Source: Actinomycetes bacterium
GTDB lineage: Bacteria; Actinomycetota; CALGFH01
Reading direction: 5' to 3'
Length of the DNA: 7,823 bases
Assembly (NCBI GenBank): GCA_030152105.1
Contig: JASLIH010000566.1
Location: 1-7,823 of the forward strand
Positions 1 through 6,600 of the stretch are shown in pieces. Each line of letters begins with the position of its first letter. The stretch's first letter is position 1. The notes below the pieces were generated by a model. It had not been told where the DNA came from, did no database searches, and saw only the letters and a list, made by a program, of their open reading frames with translations. Both the position numbers and the translations under genes were made by a program.

Positions 1-1
1 C

Positions 2-637
2 AAGGTCCGCTACACCACCATCCAGAACTGGTCGACCAACGTCTACAACCTGGTCACCAAGCGGGCCGCGGCCTATGAGGGCGCGACCATGGAGTGGATC
101 GACGGCAACATCGGCTCCAAGCTGACCATGAAGTACCCGGCCGTGCTGCTGCTGGGCGAGCACGCCCACGGCGAGATCCTCTCGGTCGCCTTCGCCGGCC
201 GCGACCAGCATCAGGACGCCGGGGCCAAGCTGACCTTCGCCGCCCCCAACACCACCGGCCAGATCGTCTCCAAGTCGATCTCGCGCGACGGCGGGCGCAC
301 CTCCTACCGCGGCCTGGTCAAGGTCGAGGAGGGCTCGCCCGGGGTCAAGGTCAACGTCCGCTGCGACGCCCTGCTGCTGGACGAGGAGTCGCGCTCCGAC
401 ACCTACCCCTACACCGACGTCAAGGAAGAGGACGTCACCCTGGGGCACGAGGCCACCGTCTCCAAGATCGGCGACGACCAGCTCTTCTACCTCCGGTCGC
501 GCGGCCTCTCGGAGGCCGAGGCGACGGCCATGATCGTGCGCGGGTTCATCGAGCCGATCTCCAAGGAGCTGCCGATGGAGTACGCGCTCGAGCTCAACCG
601 CCTCATCGCCCTGCAGATGGAAGGGGCGGTCGGCTAG
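2..637 (+). CDS. sufB: SufB, Fe-S cluster scaffold subunit, C-terminal part (5' end outside window)
   Basis: Scaffold protein of the cytosolic SufBC2D complex on which Fe-S clusters are built. The frame is open from base 2, giving 211 residues; full SufB proteins are about 470-480, so roughly the C-terminal 45% is present. The fragment opens in the characteristic [16 protein letters not shown] block and continues through the beta-helix core into the helical C-terminal domain ending [21 protein letters not shown] conserved cysteine (fragment residue 121, codon 362-364, in VRCDALL) corresponds to the cluster-assembly cysteine near position 405 of E. coli SufB, and the following HEA (His149, Glu150) corresponds to its essential His/Glu pair. 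No intein is seen in this part, although some actinobacterial SufB proteins carry one. Its stop is 3 bases before sufD, consistent with translational coupling. The upstream regulator usually found in actinobacteria (sufR) would lie outside the window. Confidence 0.96.
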   Translation, partial: KVRYTTIQNWSTNVYNLVTKRAAAYEGATMEWIDGNIGSKLTMKYPAVLLLGEHAHGEILSVAFAGRDQHQDAGAKLTFAAPNTTGQIVSKSISRDGGRTSYRGLVKVEEGSPGVKVNVRCDALLLDEESRSDTYPYTDVKEEDVTLGHEATVSKIGDDQLFYLRSRGLSEAEATAMIVRGFIEPISKELPMEYALELNRLIALQMEGAVG

Positions 638-640
638 GCG

Positions 641-2062
641 ATGACCGAAACGAGCATCGAGACACTGACCCTCAAGGACCTCGACCAGGCGGCCGTGACC
701 GCCTGGTCGCAGGCCCTCGGCGACCCCGACTGGTTCCTGGCCCGACGCCTGGAGGCGCTGGCCGCCCTGGCCAAGCTGGAGCGGCCGAGCAACCGCGAGG
801 AGGCCTGGCGGTTCACCGACCCCAAGCGGGCCGGCCTCGACCGCCTCCCGATCCTCAGGGGCACCGGGCAGGCGAGCGCCGAGGGCGCCCACGTGCTGGC
901 CGCCGGCCACGCCGACGCCGCCTCCGGTGGTGACGTCGCCGGCACCGAGCTGCAGCCGGCCGGGCTGGTCGCGACCGTCGACGGCGCCGCCGCCGAGGCG
1001 TTCCTTGACCCCGACCTGGCCGCCAAGGGCGTCATCCTGACCGACCTGGCCACGGCCGTGCGCGACCACGCCGGCCTGGTCGAGCCCCGCCTGATGACCT
1101 CGGCGGCGCCGTTCGCCGAGGACTGGTTCCTGGCCCTGCATGCCACCGTGATGACCGCCGGGGCGTTCCTGTACGTGCCCAGGGGGGTCGAGGCGACGGT
1201 CCCGATCGGGGTGCTGCAGCGGCGCACCACCGGCGGGGCGACCTTCGCCCACACCCTGGTCGTGGTCGAGCCCGAGGCCTCCCTGACCCTGGTCCAGCAG
1301 CACGGCTCGCCCGAGACCATCGACGGCCGGGCCTTCCACCACGGCGTCACCGAGCTGCTGGTCGGCGAGCGGGCCAACGTCCAGTACCTGTCGCTCCAGG
1401 AGTGGGGGAGCGAGCAGGTCAACCACTTCGGCATCCAGCGGGCCATGGTCGGGCGCCAGGCCCGGTTCCGGTCCTTCGTGGTCACCCTGGGCGGCGGGGT
1501 CGTCCGGGTGTCGCCCGAGGTCGTGCTGGGCGAGGGGGCCGAGGCCGACCTGCTCGGGGCCGTGTTCGCCGACGCCGGCCAGCGGTTCGAGCACCGGGCC
1601 AACGTCACCCACGCCGAGCCCCACGCCCGCTCCAGCCTCCTCTACAAGGCCGGGCTGCTGGGCGGGTCGCGCAACATCTTCAACGGCAACCTGATCATCA
1701 GCCCCGGGGCCCGCGGCAGCGACGCCGGCCAGACCATGCGGAACCTGGTCCTGTCCCGCGACGCCCATGCCGAGGCCAACCCGTTCCTGGAGATCCTCAA
1801 CTCCGACGTCAAGGCGGCCCACGCCGCCGCCACCGGCCGGGTCGACGACCTGCACCTGTTCTACCTGGAGTCGCGGGGCATCCCGCGGCGGACGGCCAGG
1901 CGGCTGGTCGTGTTCGGGTTCTTCGAGGAGGTCCTGGCCCAGGTGACCGTGCCGGCGGTCCGGCGCCGGCTCGAGGCGGCCCTGGAGGCCGAGCTGGCCG
2001 CGGCCGAGGCGGCCCAGGAGGCGCAGGAGACGGAAGCTGTGCGGGCCCGGGAGGCCGGGTGA
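641..2062 (+). CDS. sufD: SufD, Fe-S cluster assembly scaffold subunit
   Basis: SufB paralogue that pairs with SufB and binds one SufC in the SufBC2D scaffold; in other bacteria it is needed for iron entry. The 473-residue product has an N-terminal helical region with the REEAWRFTD motif (residues 52-60), a beta-helix core, and the conserved NGNLIISPGA...DAGQTMRNL block (348-369). The SufB/SufD interface region follows as NSDVKAAHAAATGRVDD (387-403). His394 matches the functional His of E. coli SufD (His360); the adjacent E. coli Cys358 is Ala here, which is also seen in other families. The last 30 residues are a charged Ala/Glu/Arg-rich tail, probably helical and not conserved. Start ATG 641 lies 3 bases after the sufB stop with only a distant purine run (AAGGGG, 621-626), so coupling to sufB translation is likely. 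The gene ends TGATG, overlapping the next start by one base. Confidence 0.95.
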   Translation: MTETSIETLTLKDLDQAAVTAWSQALGDPDWFLARRLEALAALAKLERPSNREEAWRFTDPKRAGLDRLPILRGTGQASAEGAHVLAAGHADAASGGDVAGTELQPAGLVATVDGAAAEAFLDPDLAAKGVILTDLATAVRDHAGLVEPRLMTSAAPFAEDWFLALHATVMTAGAFLYVPRGVEATVPIGVLQRRTTGGATFAHTLVVVEPEASLTLVQQHGSPETIDGRAFHHGVTELLVGERANVQYLSLQEWGSEQVNHFGIQRAMVGRQARFRSFVVTLGGGVVRVSPEVVLGEGAEADLLGAVFADAGQRFEHRANVTHAEPHARSSLLYKAGLLGGSRNIFNGNLIISPGARGSDAGQTMRNLVLSRDAHAEANPFLEILNSDVKAAHAAATGRVDDLHLFYLESRGIPRRTARRLVVFGFFEEVLAQVTVPAVRRRLEAALEAELAAAEAAQEAQETEAVRAREAG

Positions 2063-2406
2063 TGCCGTTCGTGCGGTTGGCCGGGCTCTCGGAGCTCGAC
2101 CCCGACCAGGGGCTCCGGGTCGAGCTCGGCGACGAGGAGGCGGTCGCCCTGATCCGCACCGGCGACGGCGGCGTCCACGCCGTGATCGACGAGTGCAGCC
2201 ACGAGGACTACCCGCTGTCCGAGGGCTGGGTCGAGGACCACACCATCGAGTGCGCCCTGCACGGCAGCCGCTTCGACCTGCTCACCGGCCAGCCCGACAG
2301 CCCCCCGGCCGTGCGCCCGGTGCGGATCTTCCCGGTGCGGGTCGAGGGCGAGGACGTGCTCGTCGACCTGCCCGACGACTGGGCCAAGCTGGCCAAGGAC
2401 CTGTGA
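2062..2406 (+). CDS. Rieske [2Fe-2S] ferredoxin-like protein of the suf operon
   Basis: Small soluble Rieske protein of 114 residues, the size of the ferredoxin subunits of non-heme iron dioxygenases, with which it is usually annotated. The cluster ligands are complete: Cys45-x-His47 and Cys64-x2-His67, separated by 16 residues, which is the standard two-Cys two-His spacing. There is no signal peptide or membrane segment, so it is cytosolic, unlike respiratory Rieske proteins. A good ribosome site (GGGAGG, 2049-2054) lies 7 bases before ATG 2062, and the ATG overlaps the sufD stop, so it is translated with sufD. No oxygenase alpha subunit is nearby, so a ring-hydroxylating role is unlikely. 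Its place between sufD and sufC is a known actinobacterial arrangement. Inference: it donates electrons during cluster assembly or is an early client; the actual role is not shown by the sequence. Confidence 0.93.
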   Translation: MPFVRLAGLSELDPDQGLRVELGDEEAVALIRTGDGGVHAVIDECSHEDYPLSEGWVEDHTIECALHGSRFDLLTGQPDSPPAVRPVRIFPVRVEGEDVLVDLPDDWAKLAKDL

Positions 2407-2425
2407 ATGCATTCCGAGGAGAGAG

Positions 2426-3178
2426 ATGGCTGACACGACCCTGGTGATCGAGGACCTCCACGTCGACGTGGAGGACAAGCAGATCCTGCGCGGCGTCGAC
2501 CTGACGGTCGAGGCCGGGCGGGTCCATGCCCTGATGGGGCCCAACGGCTCCGGCAAGTCGACCCTGGCCTACGCCCTGGCCGGCCACCCCCGCTACAGGG
2601 TGACCGGGGGCAAGGTGACCTTCAAGGGCGAGGACGTCCTGGACATGACCCCCGACGAGCGCGCCCGGGCCGGCATGTTCCTGGCCATGCAGTACCCGGT
2701 CGAGGTGCCCGGGGTGTCGGTGACCAACTTCCTGCGCACGGCCATGAACGCCGTCCGGGGCGAGGACATCCCGGTGCGGGAGTTCGCCAAGGACTTGCGC
2801 GAGCAGATGCGCCTGCTCGACATGGACCCGCGGTTCGCCGAGCGCAACCTCAACGAGGGCTTCTCGGGCGGGGAGAAGAAGCGCCACGAGATCCTCCAGA
2901 TGGCCCTGCTCCGCCCCGAGCTGGCCATCCTCGACGAGACCGACTCGGGCCTGGACGTCGACGCCCTGCGGGTCGTGGCCGAGGGCGTCAACCGGCTGCG
3001 CGGCCCCCAGCTCGGCGTCCTGCTGATCACCCACTACACCCGCATCCTGCGCTACATCTCGCCCGACGTGGTCCACGTGATGGTCGGAGGGCGGGTCGTC
3101 GAGACCGGCGGCCCCGAGCTGGCCGACCAGCTGGAGGCCGAGGGCTACGAGCGCTGGCGTGGCGACCCCGCCACCTGA
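2426..3178 (+). CDS. sufC: SufC, Fe-S assembly ABC-type ATPase
   Basis: Cytosolic ABC-family ATPase that drives conformational change of the SufB-SufD scaffold; it does not transport. The 250-residue length is typical. Motifs in order: Walker A GPNGSGKST (38-46), Q-loop Gln89 in AMQYP, ABC signature FSGGEKKR (146-153), Walker B LAILDETD (166-173) with catalytic Glu171, D-loop SGLD (174-177), and H-loop His203 in ITHYTRIL. The DETDSGLD form and the KKRHEILQMALL sequence after the signature distinguish SufC from transporter ATPases. The start is fixed by GAGGAG at 2416-2421, just upstream of ATG 2426, in a 19-base gap after the Rieske gene. Codons 10-16 contain a perfect 20-base palindrome (listed separately). 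Confidence 0.97.
   Translation: MADTTLVIEDLHVDVEDKQILRGVDLTVEAGRVHALMGPNGSGKSTLAYALAGHPRYRVTGGKVTFKGEDVLDMTPDERARAGMFLAMQYPVEVPGVSVTNFLRTAMNAVRGEDIPVREFAKDLREQMRLLDMDPRFAERNLNEGFSGGEKKRHEILQMALLRPELAILDETDSGLDVDALRVVAEGVNRLRGPQLGVLLITHYTRILRYISPDVVHVMVGGRVVETGGPELADQLEAEGYERWRGDPAT
2455..2474. repeat. Perfect 20-base palindrome inside the 5' end of sufC
   Basis: The half-site CCTCCACGTC (2455-2464) is followed directly by its exact reverse complement (2465-2474), centred on GTCGAC. It lies in codons 10-16 of sufC, about 30 bases after the start codon. At about 72% GC a palindrome this long is expected only a few times per hundred windows of this size, but the encoded residues (LHVDVE) are ordinary for SufC, so codon choice could create it. 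It could bind a dimeric protein or form mRNA structure near the start; no function is established. Confidence 0.5.
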
Positions 3179-3188
3179 GACCGGTTCC

Positions 3189-3194
3189 AGGAGG
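3189..3194 (+). promoter_or_regulatory. Ribosome binding site of sufS
   Basis: AGGAGG, a full anti-Shine-Dalgarno match, lies 6 bases before ATG 3201. It decides between this start and an in-frame ATG at 3159 that lies inside sufC and has no comparable site. Confidence 0.85.
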
Positions 3195-3200
3195 CCCCCG

Positions 3201-4439
3201 ATGACGCCCTCGACCGCGCCGCTGGATTCGGCCGCCGTCCGCGGCGACTTCCCGATCCTTGAGCGCCGGATCAACGGCAAGCCGCTCGTCTACCTGGACT
3301 CGGCCGCCACCAGCCAGAAGCCGCGGCAGGTCCTGGACGCCATGGACGACTACTACCGGCGGCACAACGCCAACGTGCACCGGGGTGTCCACACCCTGGC
3401 CGAGGAGGCCACCCACCTGTTCGAGGAGGCCCGGGGCAAGGTGGCCCGCTTCGTCGGCGCCTCCGAGCGGGCCACGGTGTTCACCAAGAACGTCAGCGAG
3501 GCCATCAACCTGGTCGCCTACGCCTGGGGGCTGCGCAACCTCCGCCAGGGCGACGAGATCCTGGTCACCGAGATGGAGCACCACTCCAACCTGGTGCCCT
3601 GGCAGCTGGTGGCACAGATGACCGGCGCCAGGATCCGGGCCGTGCCGGTCACCGGGGACTACCTGCTCGACCTGGACGCCCTGGACGAGCTGCTGGGCGA
3701 GCGGACCCGGATGGTGGCCGTCTCGGCCATGTCGAACGTGCTCGGCACCGTCAACCCGGTGGCCGAGATCGCCCGGCGGGCCCACGCCGCCGGGGCCCTG
3801 GTCCTGGCCGACGCCGCCCAGGCCGTGCCCCACGCCGGGGTCCGGCTGGACGACCTGGGGGTCGACTTCCTCGGGTTCACCGGGCACAAGGCCCTCGGCC
3901 CCATGGGGGTCGGGGTGCTGGCCGCCCGCGAGGAGCTGCTGGACAGCATGGAGCCGTTCCTGGGCGGCGGCGAGATGATCAGCGACGTCGAGATCGACCG
4001 TTCCACGTGGAACACCATCCCTTGGCGGTTCGAGGCGGGAACGCCCAACGTGGCCGAGGCGGTCGGGCTCGGGGCGGCCGTCGACTACCTCCAGGGGCTG
4101 GGCATGGACCGGGTCCGTGCCCATGAGGTCGACGTCACCGGCTACGCCCTCAAGCGGCTGGGCGAGATCGACGGGCTGGTGGTCTACGGGCCGTCCGACG
4201 TCGAGCACCGGGGCGGCATGGTCTCGTTCACCCTTGGCGACATCCACCCCCATGACGTCGCCCAGGTGCTGGACTCGGACGGGATCGCCGTCCGGGCCGG
4301 CCACCACTGCGCCAAGCCGCTGCTGCGGCGCCTCGGGGTCCAGGCCACCACCCGGGCCTCGTTCTACCTGTACTCCACCACCGACGAGGTCGACGCGCTG
4401 GTCGCCGGCCTCGAGCGGGTCAAGCGCTTCTTCGCCTAG
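3201..4439 (+). CDS. sufS: SufS, PLP-dependent cysteine desulfurase
   Basis: Converts L-cysteine to L-alanine, leaving sulfur as a persulfide on its active-site cysteine for SufU and the SufBCD scaffold. The product has 412 residues, the usual size. Motifs: YLDSAATSQKP near the N-terminus (31-41), EMEHHSN with His128 over the PLP ring, LADAAQ with Asp204 contacting the pyridine nitrogen, GFTGHK with the PLP Schiff-base Lys230, RFEAGTP (276-282), and RAGHHC with catalytic Cys370 on the active-site loop. The C-terminal RASFYLYSTTDEVD is typical of SufS rather than IscS. The start ATG 3201 is supported by AGGAGG; a start at 3159 would add 14 residues and overlap sufC. Adjacent sufU indicates a SufS-SufU pair as in Bacillus. 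Codons 267-271 contain a palindrome resembling a parS site (listed separately). Confidence 0.97.
   Translation: MTPSTAPLDSAAVRGDFPILERRINGKPLVYLDSAATSQKPRQVLDAMDDYYRRHNANVHRGVHTLAEEATHLFEEARGKVARFVGASERATVFTKNVSEAINLVAYAWGLRNLRQGDEILVTEMEHHSNLVPWQLVAQMTGARIRAVPVTGDYLLDLDALDELLGERTRMVAVSAMSNVLGTVNPVAEIARRAHAAGALVLADAAQAVPHAGVRLDDLGVDFLGFTGHKALGPMGVGVLAAREELLDSMEPFLGGGEMISDVEIDRSTWNTIPWRFEAGTPNVAEAVGLGAAVDYLQGLGMDRVRAHEVDVTGYALKRLGEIDGLVVYGPSDVEHRGGMVSFTLGDIHPHDVAQVLDSDGIAVRAGHHCAKPLLRRLGVQATTRASFYLYSTTDEVDALVAGLERVKRFFA
3999..4014. other. Candidate parS-like chromosome-partition site within sufS
   Basis: Bases 4000-4013 read GTTCCACGTGGAAC, a perfect 14-base palindrome. The 16-base window 3999-4014 agrees with the Bacillus spo0J parS site (TGTTCCACGTGAAACA, recalled from established literature) at 14 of 16 positions, differing at position 1 and at position 12. 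ParB sites are often inside genes, as here. The core is partly imposed by the conserved Ser-Thr-Trp of SufS, but the preceding CGT codon (Arg267) is unusual in this GC-ending gene. ParB binding is inferred only. Confidence 0.3.
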
Positions 4440-4450
4440 GCAGGGACCCC

Positions 4451-4894
4451 ATGGGCCTCGACGACCTCTACCAGGAGATCATCCTCGACCACTACAAGAA
4501 GCCCCGGCACCCGGGGCGGCTCGAGGACGCCCAGGTCGAGGTGCACCACTACAACCCGGTCTGCGGCGACGAGCTGACGGTCGGGCTGCGGCTGGACGGC
4601 GACCGGGTCGCGGCCGTGGCCGTCGAAGGCAAGGGCTGCTCGATCTCCCAGGCGGCCGCGTCGGTGATGACCGAGCAGGTCCTCGGGCGGCCCCTGCCCG
4701 AGGCCCTGGACCAGGCCGAGGCGTTCCGCCGGCTGATGCACGGCGAGGACGAGCCGGACGAGGAATTGCTGGGGGACGGGATCGCGTTCAAGGGAGTGGC
4801 GCGCTACCCGGTCCGGGTCAAGTGCGCGCTCCTCGGGTGGATGGCGTTCAAGGACGCCGCCGCCCGCGCGGACACAGGAAGGGAAGGAAGCTAG
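4451..4894 (+). CDS. sufU: SufU, zinc-dependent sulfurtransferase partner of SufS
   Basis: Accepts persulfide sulfur from SufS and hands it to the SufBCD scaffold in the cytosol. It resembles the IscU scaffold in fold, but in Bacillus it acts as a zinc-containing sulfur transfer protein. The 147-residue product begins with the family sequence LYQEIILDHYKKPRHPG (residues 6-22). The expected metal ligands are all present: Cys38 and Asp40 in NPVCGDEL, Cys63 in GKGCSISQAAAS, and Cys125 in VKCALLGW. The insertion around residues 98-110 (GEDEPDEELLGDG) between the second and third ligands is typical of SufU and absent from IscU. It starts 11 bases after sufS with a weak AGGGA site. Its stop codon is followed immediately by the sufT ATG. 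Confidence 0.96.
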   Translation: MGLDDLYQEIILDHYKKPRHPGRLEDAQVEVHHYNPVCGDELTVGLRLDGDRVAAVAVEGKGCSISQAAASVMTEQVLGRPLPEALDQAEAFRRLMHGEDEPDEELLGDGIAFKGVARYPVRVKCALLGWMAFKDAAARADTGREGS

Positions 4895-5212
4895 ATGGCC
4901 ACGGATGCGGACATCTTCGAGGCGATGAAGCAGGTCGAGGACCCGGAGCTGGGCGTCAACGTGGTCGACCTCGGGCTGGTGTACGGCGTCGACCAGGAGG
5001 ACGAGGGCCGCAAGGTCCGCCTGGACATGACCCTGACCACGGTGGCCTGCCCGCTCACCGACATGATCGAGGGCGCGACCAATGCCGCCCTGATCGGCCT
5101 GGACGAGATCCAGGAGGTCGAGATCAACTGGGTCTGGTCGCCGCCCTGGGGCCCGGAACGGCTCACCGAGGACGGCAAGGTGGCCCTGCGGTCCATGGGC
5201 TTCGCAATCTGA
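4895..5212 (+). CDS. sufT: SufT, MIP18/DUF59-family Fe-S maturation factor
   Basis: Small cytosolic accessory factor for Fe-S protein maturation; family members help load clusters onto client enzymes. The 105-residue product is essentially one MIP18 (DUF59) domain. Conserved motifs are VEDPELGVNVVDLGLVY (14-30), TLTTVACPL with the invariant Cys52, and WSPPWGPERLT (81-91). It lacks the N-terminal extension found in longer SufT proteins. The start codon abuts the sufU stop with no gap, and a purine-rich GGGAAGGAAG stretch (4881-4890) at the end of sufU serves as ribosome site. The same gene follows sufU in mycobacteria and streptomycetes, which supports a shared function. The exact clients cannot be told from this sequence. 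Confidence 0.93.
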   Translation: MATDADIFEAMKQVEDPELGVNVVDLGLVYGVDQEDEGRKVRLDMTLTTVACPLTDMIEGATNAALIGLDEIQEVEINWVWSPPWGPERLTEDGKVALRSMGFAI

Positions 5213-5240
5213 CGGGAATCGAAGAGGGATCTGGACACTG

Positions 5241-6413
5241 ATGGCGCTTCCAGCACTGGTTGAACCGGCGGCCGAGCTGTCGCGGGACGAGATCGCCCGC
5301 TACTCCCGCCACCTGATCATCCCCGACGTGGCCATGGACGGGCAGAAGCGGCTCAAGAACTCCCGCGTCCTGCTCATCGGCGCCGGCGGCCTCGGCGCGC
5401 CCAACGCCATGTACCTGGCCGCGGCCGGGGTCGGGCATCTGGGCCTGGTCGACTTCGACGTGGTCGACGCCTCCAACCTCCAGCGGCAGGTGATCCACGG
5501 CACCTCCGACATCGGCCGGCCCAAGCTGGAGAGCGCCCGGGACAAGATCACCGAGATCAACCCGTACGTGCAGGTCACCCTGCACGAGACCCGGCTCTCC
5601 TCGGAGAACGCCCGCGAGCTGATCCGCGACTACGACCTGGTGATCGACGGCTCGGACAACTTCCCGACCCGGTACCTGGTCAACGACGCCTGCGTGCTCG
5701 AGGGCAAGCCGTACGTGTGGGGATCGATCTACCGCTTCGACGGCCAGGCCAGCGTGTTCTGGGCCGAGCACGGGCCCTGCTACCGCTGCCTGTACCCGGA
5801 GCCGCCGCCGCCGGGTATGGTCCCGTCCTGCGCCGAGGGCGGCGTGCTGGGCGTGCTCTGCGCCACCCTCGGGTCGGTCCAGGCGAACGAGGCCATCAAG
5901 CTGCTCTGCGGCATCGGCGACCCGCTGATCGGGCGGCTGCTGATCTACGACGCCCTCGAGCTGTCGTTCAAGGACATCGCCGTCCGCAAGGACCCCGAGT
6001 GCGCCGTCTGCGGGAAGAACCCGACGGTCACCGAGCTGATCGACTACGAGGAGTTCTGCGGCGTGGTGTCCGACGAGGCCCAGCAGGCCGCCGCCGGCGC
6101 CACCCTGACCCCGGTCCAGCTGAAGGCGCTGCTCGACGAGGGCCAGCAGCTCAAGCTGGTGGACGTCCGCGAGCCGGCCGAGTGGCAGATCAACCGCCTG
6201 CCCGGGGCGACCCTGATCCCGCTGGACAGCCTGCCCGACCACCTGGCCGAGCTGCCCCAGACCGAGCCGGTGGTCCTCTACTGCAAGTCGGGGGTCCGCT
6301 CGGCCGAGGCCCTGGCCCTCCTCAAGCAGTCCGGGTTCTCCACGGCCAGGCACCTCGGCGGCGGCATCACCGCCTGGGCCAAGACGGTGGACCCCGAGGT
6401 CCCGGTCTACTAG
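5241..6413 (+). CDS. moeZ: MoeZ, E1-like sulfur-carrier adenylyltransferase with C-terminal rhodanese domain
   Basis: Activates the C-terminal glycine of ubiquitin-like sulfur carriers (MoaD, ThiS, CysO types) by adenylation, then thiocarboxylates them with sulfur carried on its rhodanese domain; used in molybdopterin, thiamine and cysteine synthesis. The 390-residue product has a ThiF/MoeB domain (about 15-260) with nucleotide loop GAGGLG (47-52), Arg82 of the NLQRQ motif, Asp139 in DGSDN, and zinc ligands Cys180/Cys183 and Cys254/Cys257. PSCAEGGVLG contains Cys197. The rhodanese domain (about 290-390) has active-site loop Cys348-KSGVR and ends with the HLGGGITAWA motif. The N-terminus LPALVEPAAELSRDEIARYSRHLIIP matches the actinobacterial family start, supporting ATG 5241; an AGAGGGA site lies 11 bases upstream. 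It follows sufT by 28 bases with no visible promoter between, so it is probably co-transcribed with suf. No carrier protein is encoded in the window. Confidence 0.95.
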   Translation: MALPALVEPAAELSRDEIARYSRHLIIPDVAMDGQKRLKNSRVLLIGAGGLGAPNAMYLAAAGVGHLGLVDFDVVDASNLQRQVIHGTSDIGRPKLESARDKITEINPYVQVTLHETRLSSENARELIRDYDLVIDGSDNFPTRYLVNDACVLEGKPYVWGSIYRFDGQASVFWAEHGPCYRCLYPEPPPPGMVPSCAEGGVLGVLCATLGSVQANEAIKLLCGIGDPLIGRLLIYDALELSFKDIAVRKDPECAVCGKNPTVTELIDYEEFCGVVSDEAQQAAAGATLTPVQLKALLDEGQQLKLVDVREPAEWQINRLPGATLIPLDSLPDHLAELPQTEPVVLYCKSGVRSAEALALLKQSGFSTARHLGGGITAWAKTVDPEVPVY

Positions 6414-6429
6414 CCACCTCCCCGGCCTT

Positions 6430-6442
6430 CCGCACCCTGCGG
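6430..6442 (+). repeat. Short hairpin after moeZ
   Basis: CCGCA, a 3-base loop, then TGCGG, 17 bases after the moeZ stop. The stem is only 5 pairs (two further T-G pairs possible) and no T-run follows, so it is at best a weak terminator element. High-GC bacteria often lack U-tracts, so a role in ending the suf-moeZ transcript together with the next inverted repeat cannot be excluded. Confidence 0.3.
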
Positions 6443-6462
6443 GGTAAGCTGCCGCGCGTTCC

Positions 6463-6489
6463 GGTCGATCCAGTCAACAGGATCGGACC
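6463..6489 (+). repeat. Inverted repeat between moeZ and the protease gene
   Basis: GGTCGATCC (6463-6471) pairs with GGATCG-g-ACC (6480-6489): 6 continuous pairs, one bulged G, then 3 more, around an 8-base loop. It ends 27 bases before ATG 6517, in the only intergenic gap of the window (6414-6516). It could be a terminator of the upstream operon without a U-tract, or an operator for the protease gene. The sequence alone does not decide. Confidence 0.4.
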
Positions 6490-6516
6490 TCGACGCGAAC
6501 AAGGACGCCATCTCCC

Positions 6517-6600
6517 ATGGGTTTGCCCGGTCGGCCCTCGCTCGCCCGCATCCTGCTGCTCGCTGTTCTGCTGTCGGCGCTCCCGGTGGCGGTCCGCGCC
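6517..6600 (+). other. Signal peptide of the S8 protease
   Basis: The 28 residues have a basic N-region (Arg6, Arg11), a hydrophobic core ILLLAVLLSALPVAV, and a likely signal peptidase I site after VRA (Val -3, Ala -1), before APPG. GC-rich third positions support real coding here. The catalytic-frame reading of the same bases is Arg/Pro/Gly-rich and not signal-like. No lipobox cysteine is present. Confidence 0.7.

Noticed and set aside
2405..2414. 10-base palindrome GAATGCATTC between the Rieske gene and sufC
   Set aside because: Short, overlaps the stop codon, and no extension beyond 10 bases; too little to call an operator.
3074..3079. Second CACGTG core in sufC (and another at 890-895 in sufD) as further parS sites
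   Set aside because: Only the 6-base core and a few flanking bases match; about 11 of 16 positions for the sufC copy, too weak.
3159..3200. Alternative upstream start for sufS
   Set aside because: It would overlap sufC, lacks a ribosome site, and adds a Pro/Arg-rich stretch not typical of SufS; ATG 3201 has AGGAGG at ideal spacing.
2282..6353. Long minus-strand open frames opposite sufC, sufS and moeZ (for example 2282-3280, 3027-4307, 5163-6353) and opposite the protease (6474-7805)
   Set aside because: They mirror GC-ending codons of the real genes, have no recognisable motifs, and yield low-complexity Gly/Val/Asp/His-rich products.
6445..6450. TAAGCT as a -10 promoter element for the protease gene
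   Set aside because: It fits TANNNT, but no -35-like sequence is found 16-19 bases upstream, so a promoter cannot be supported.
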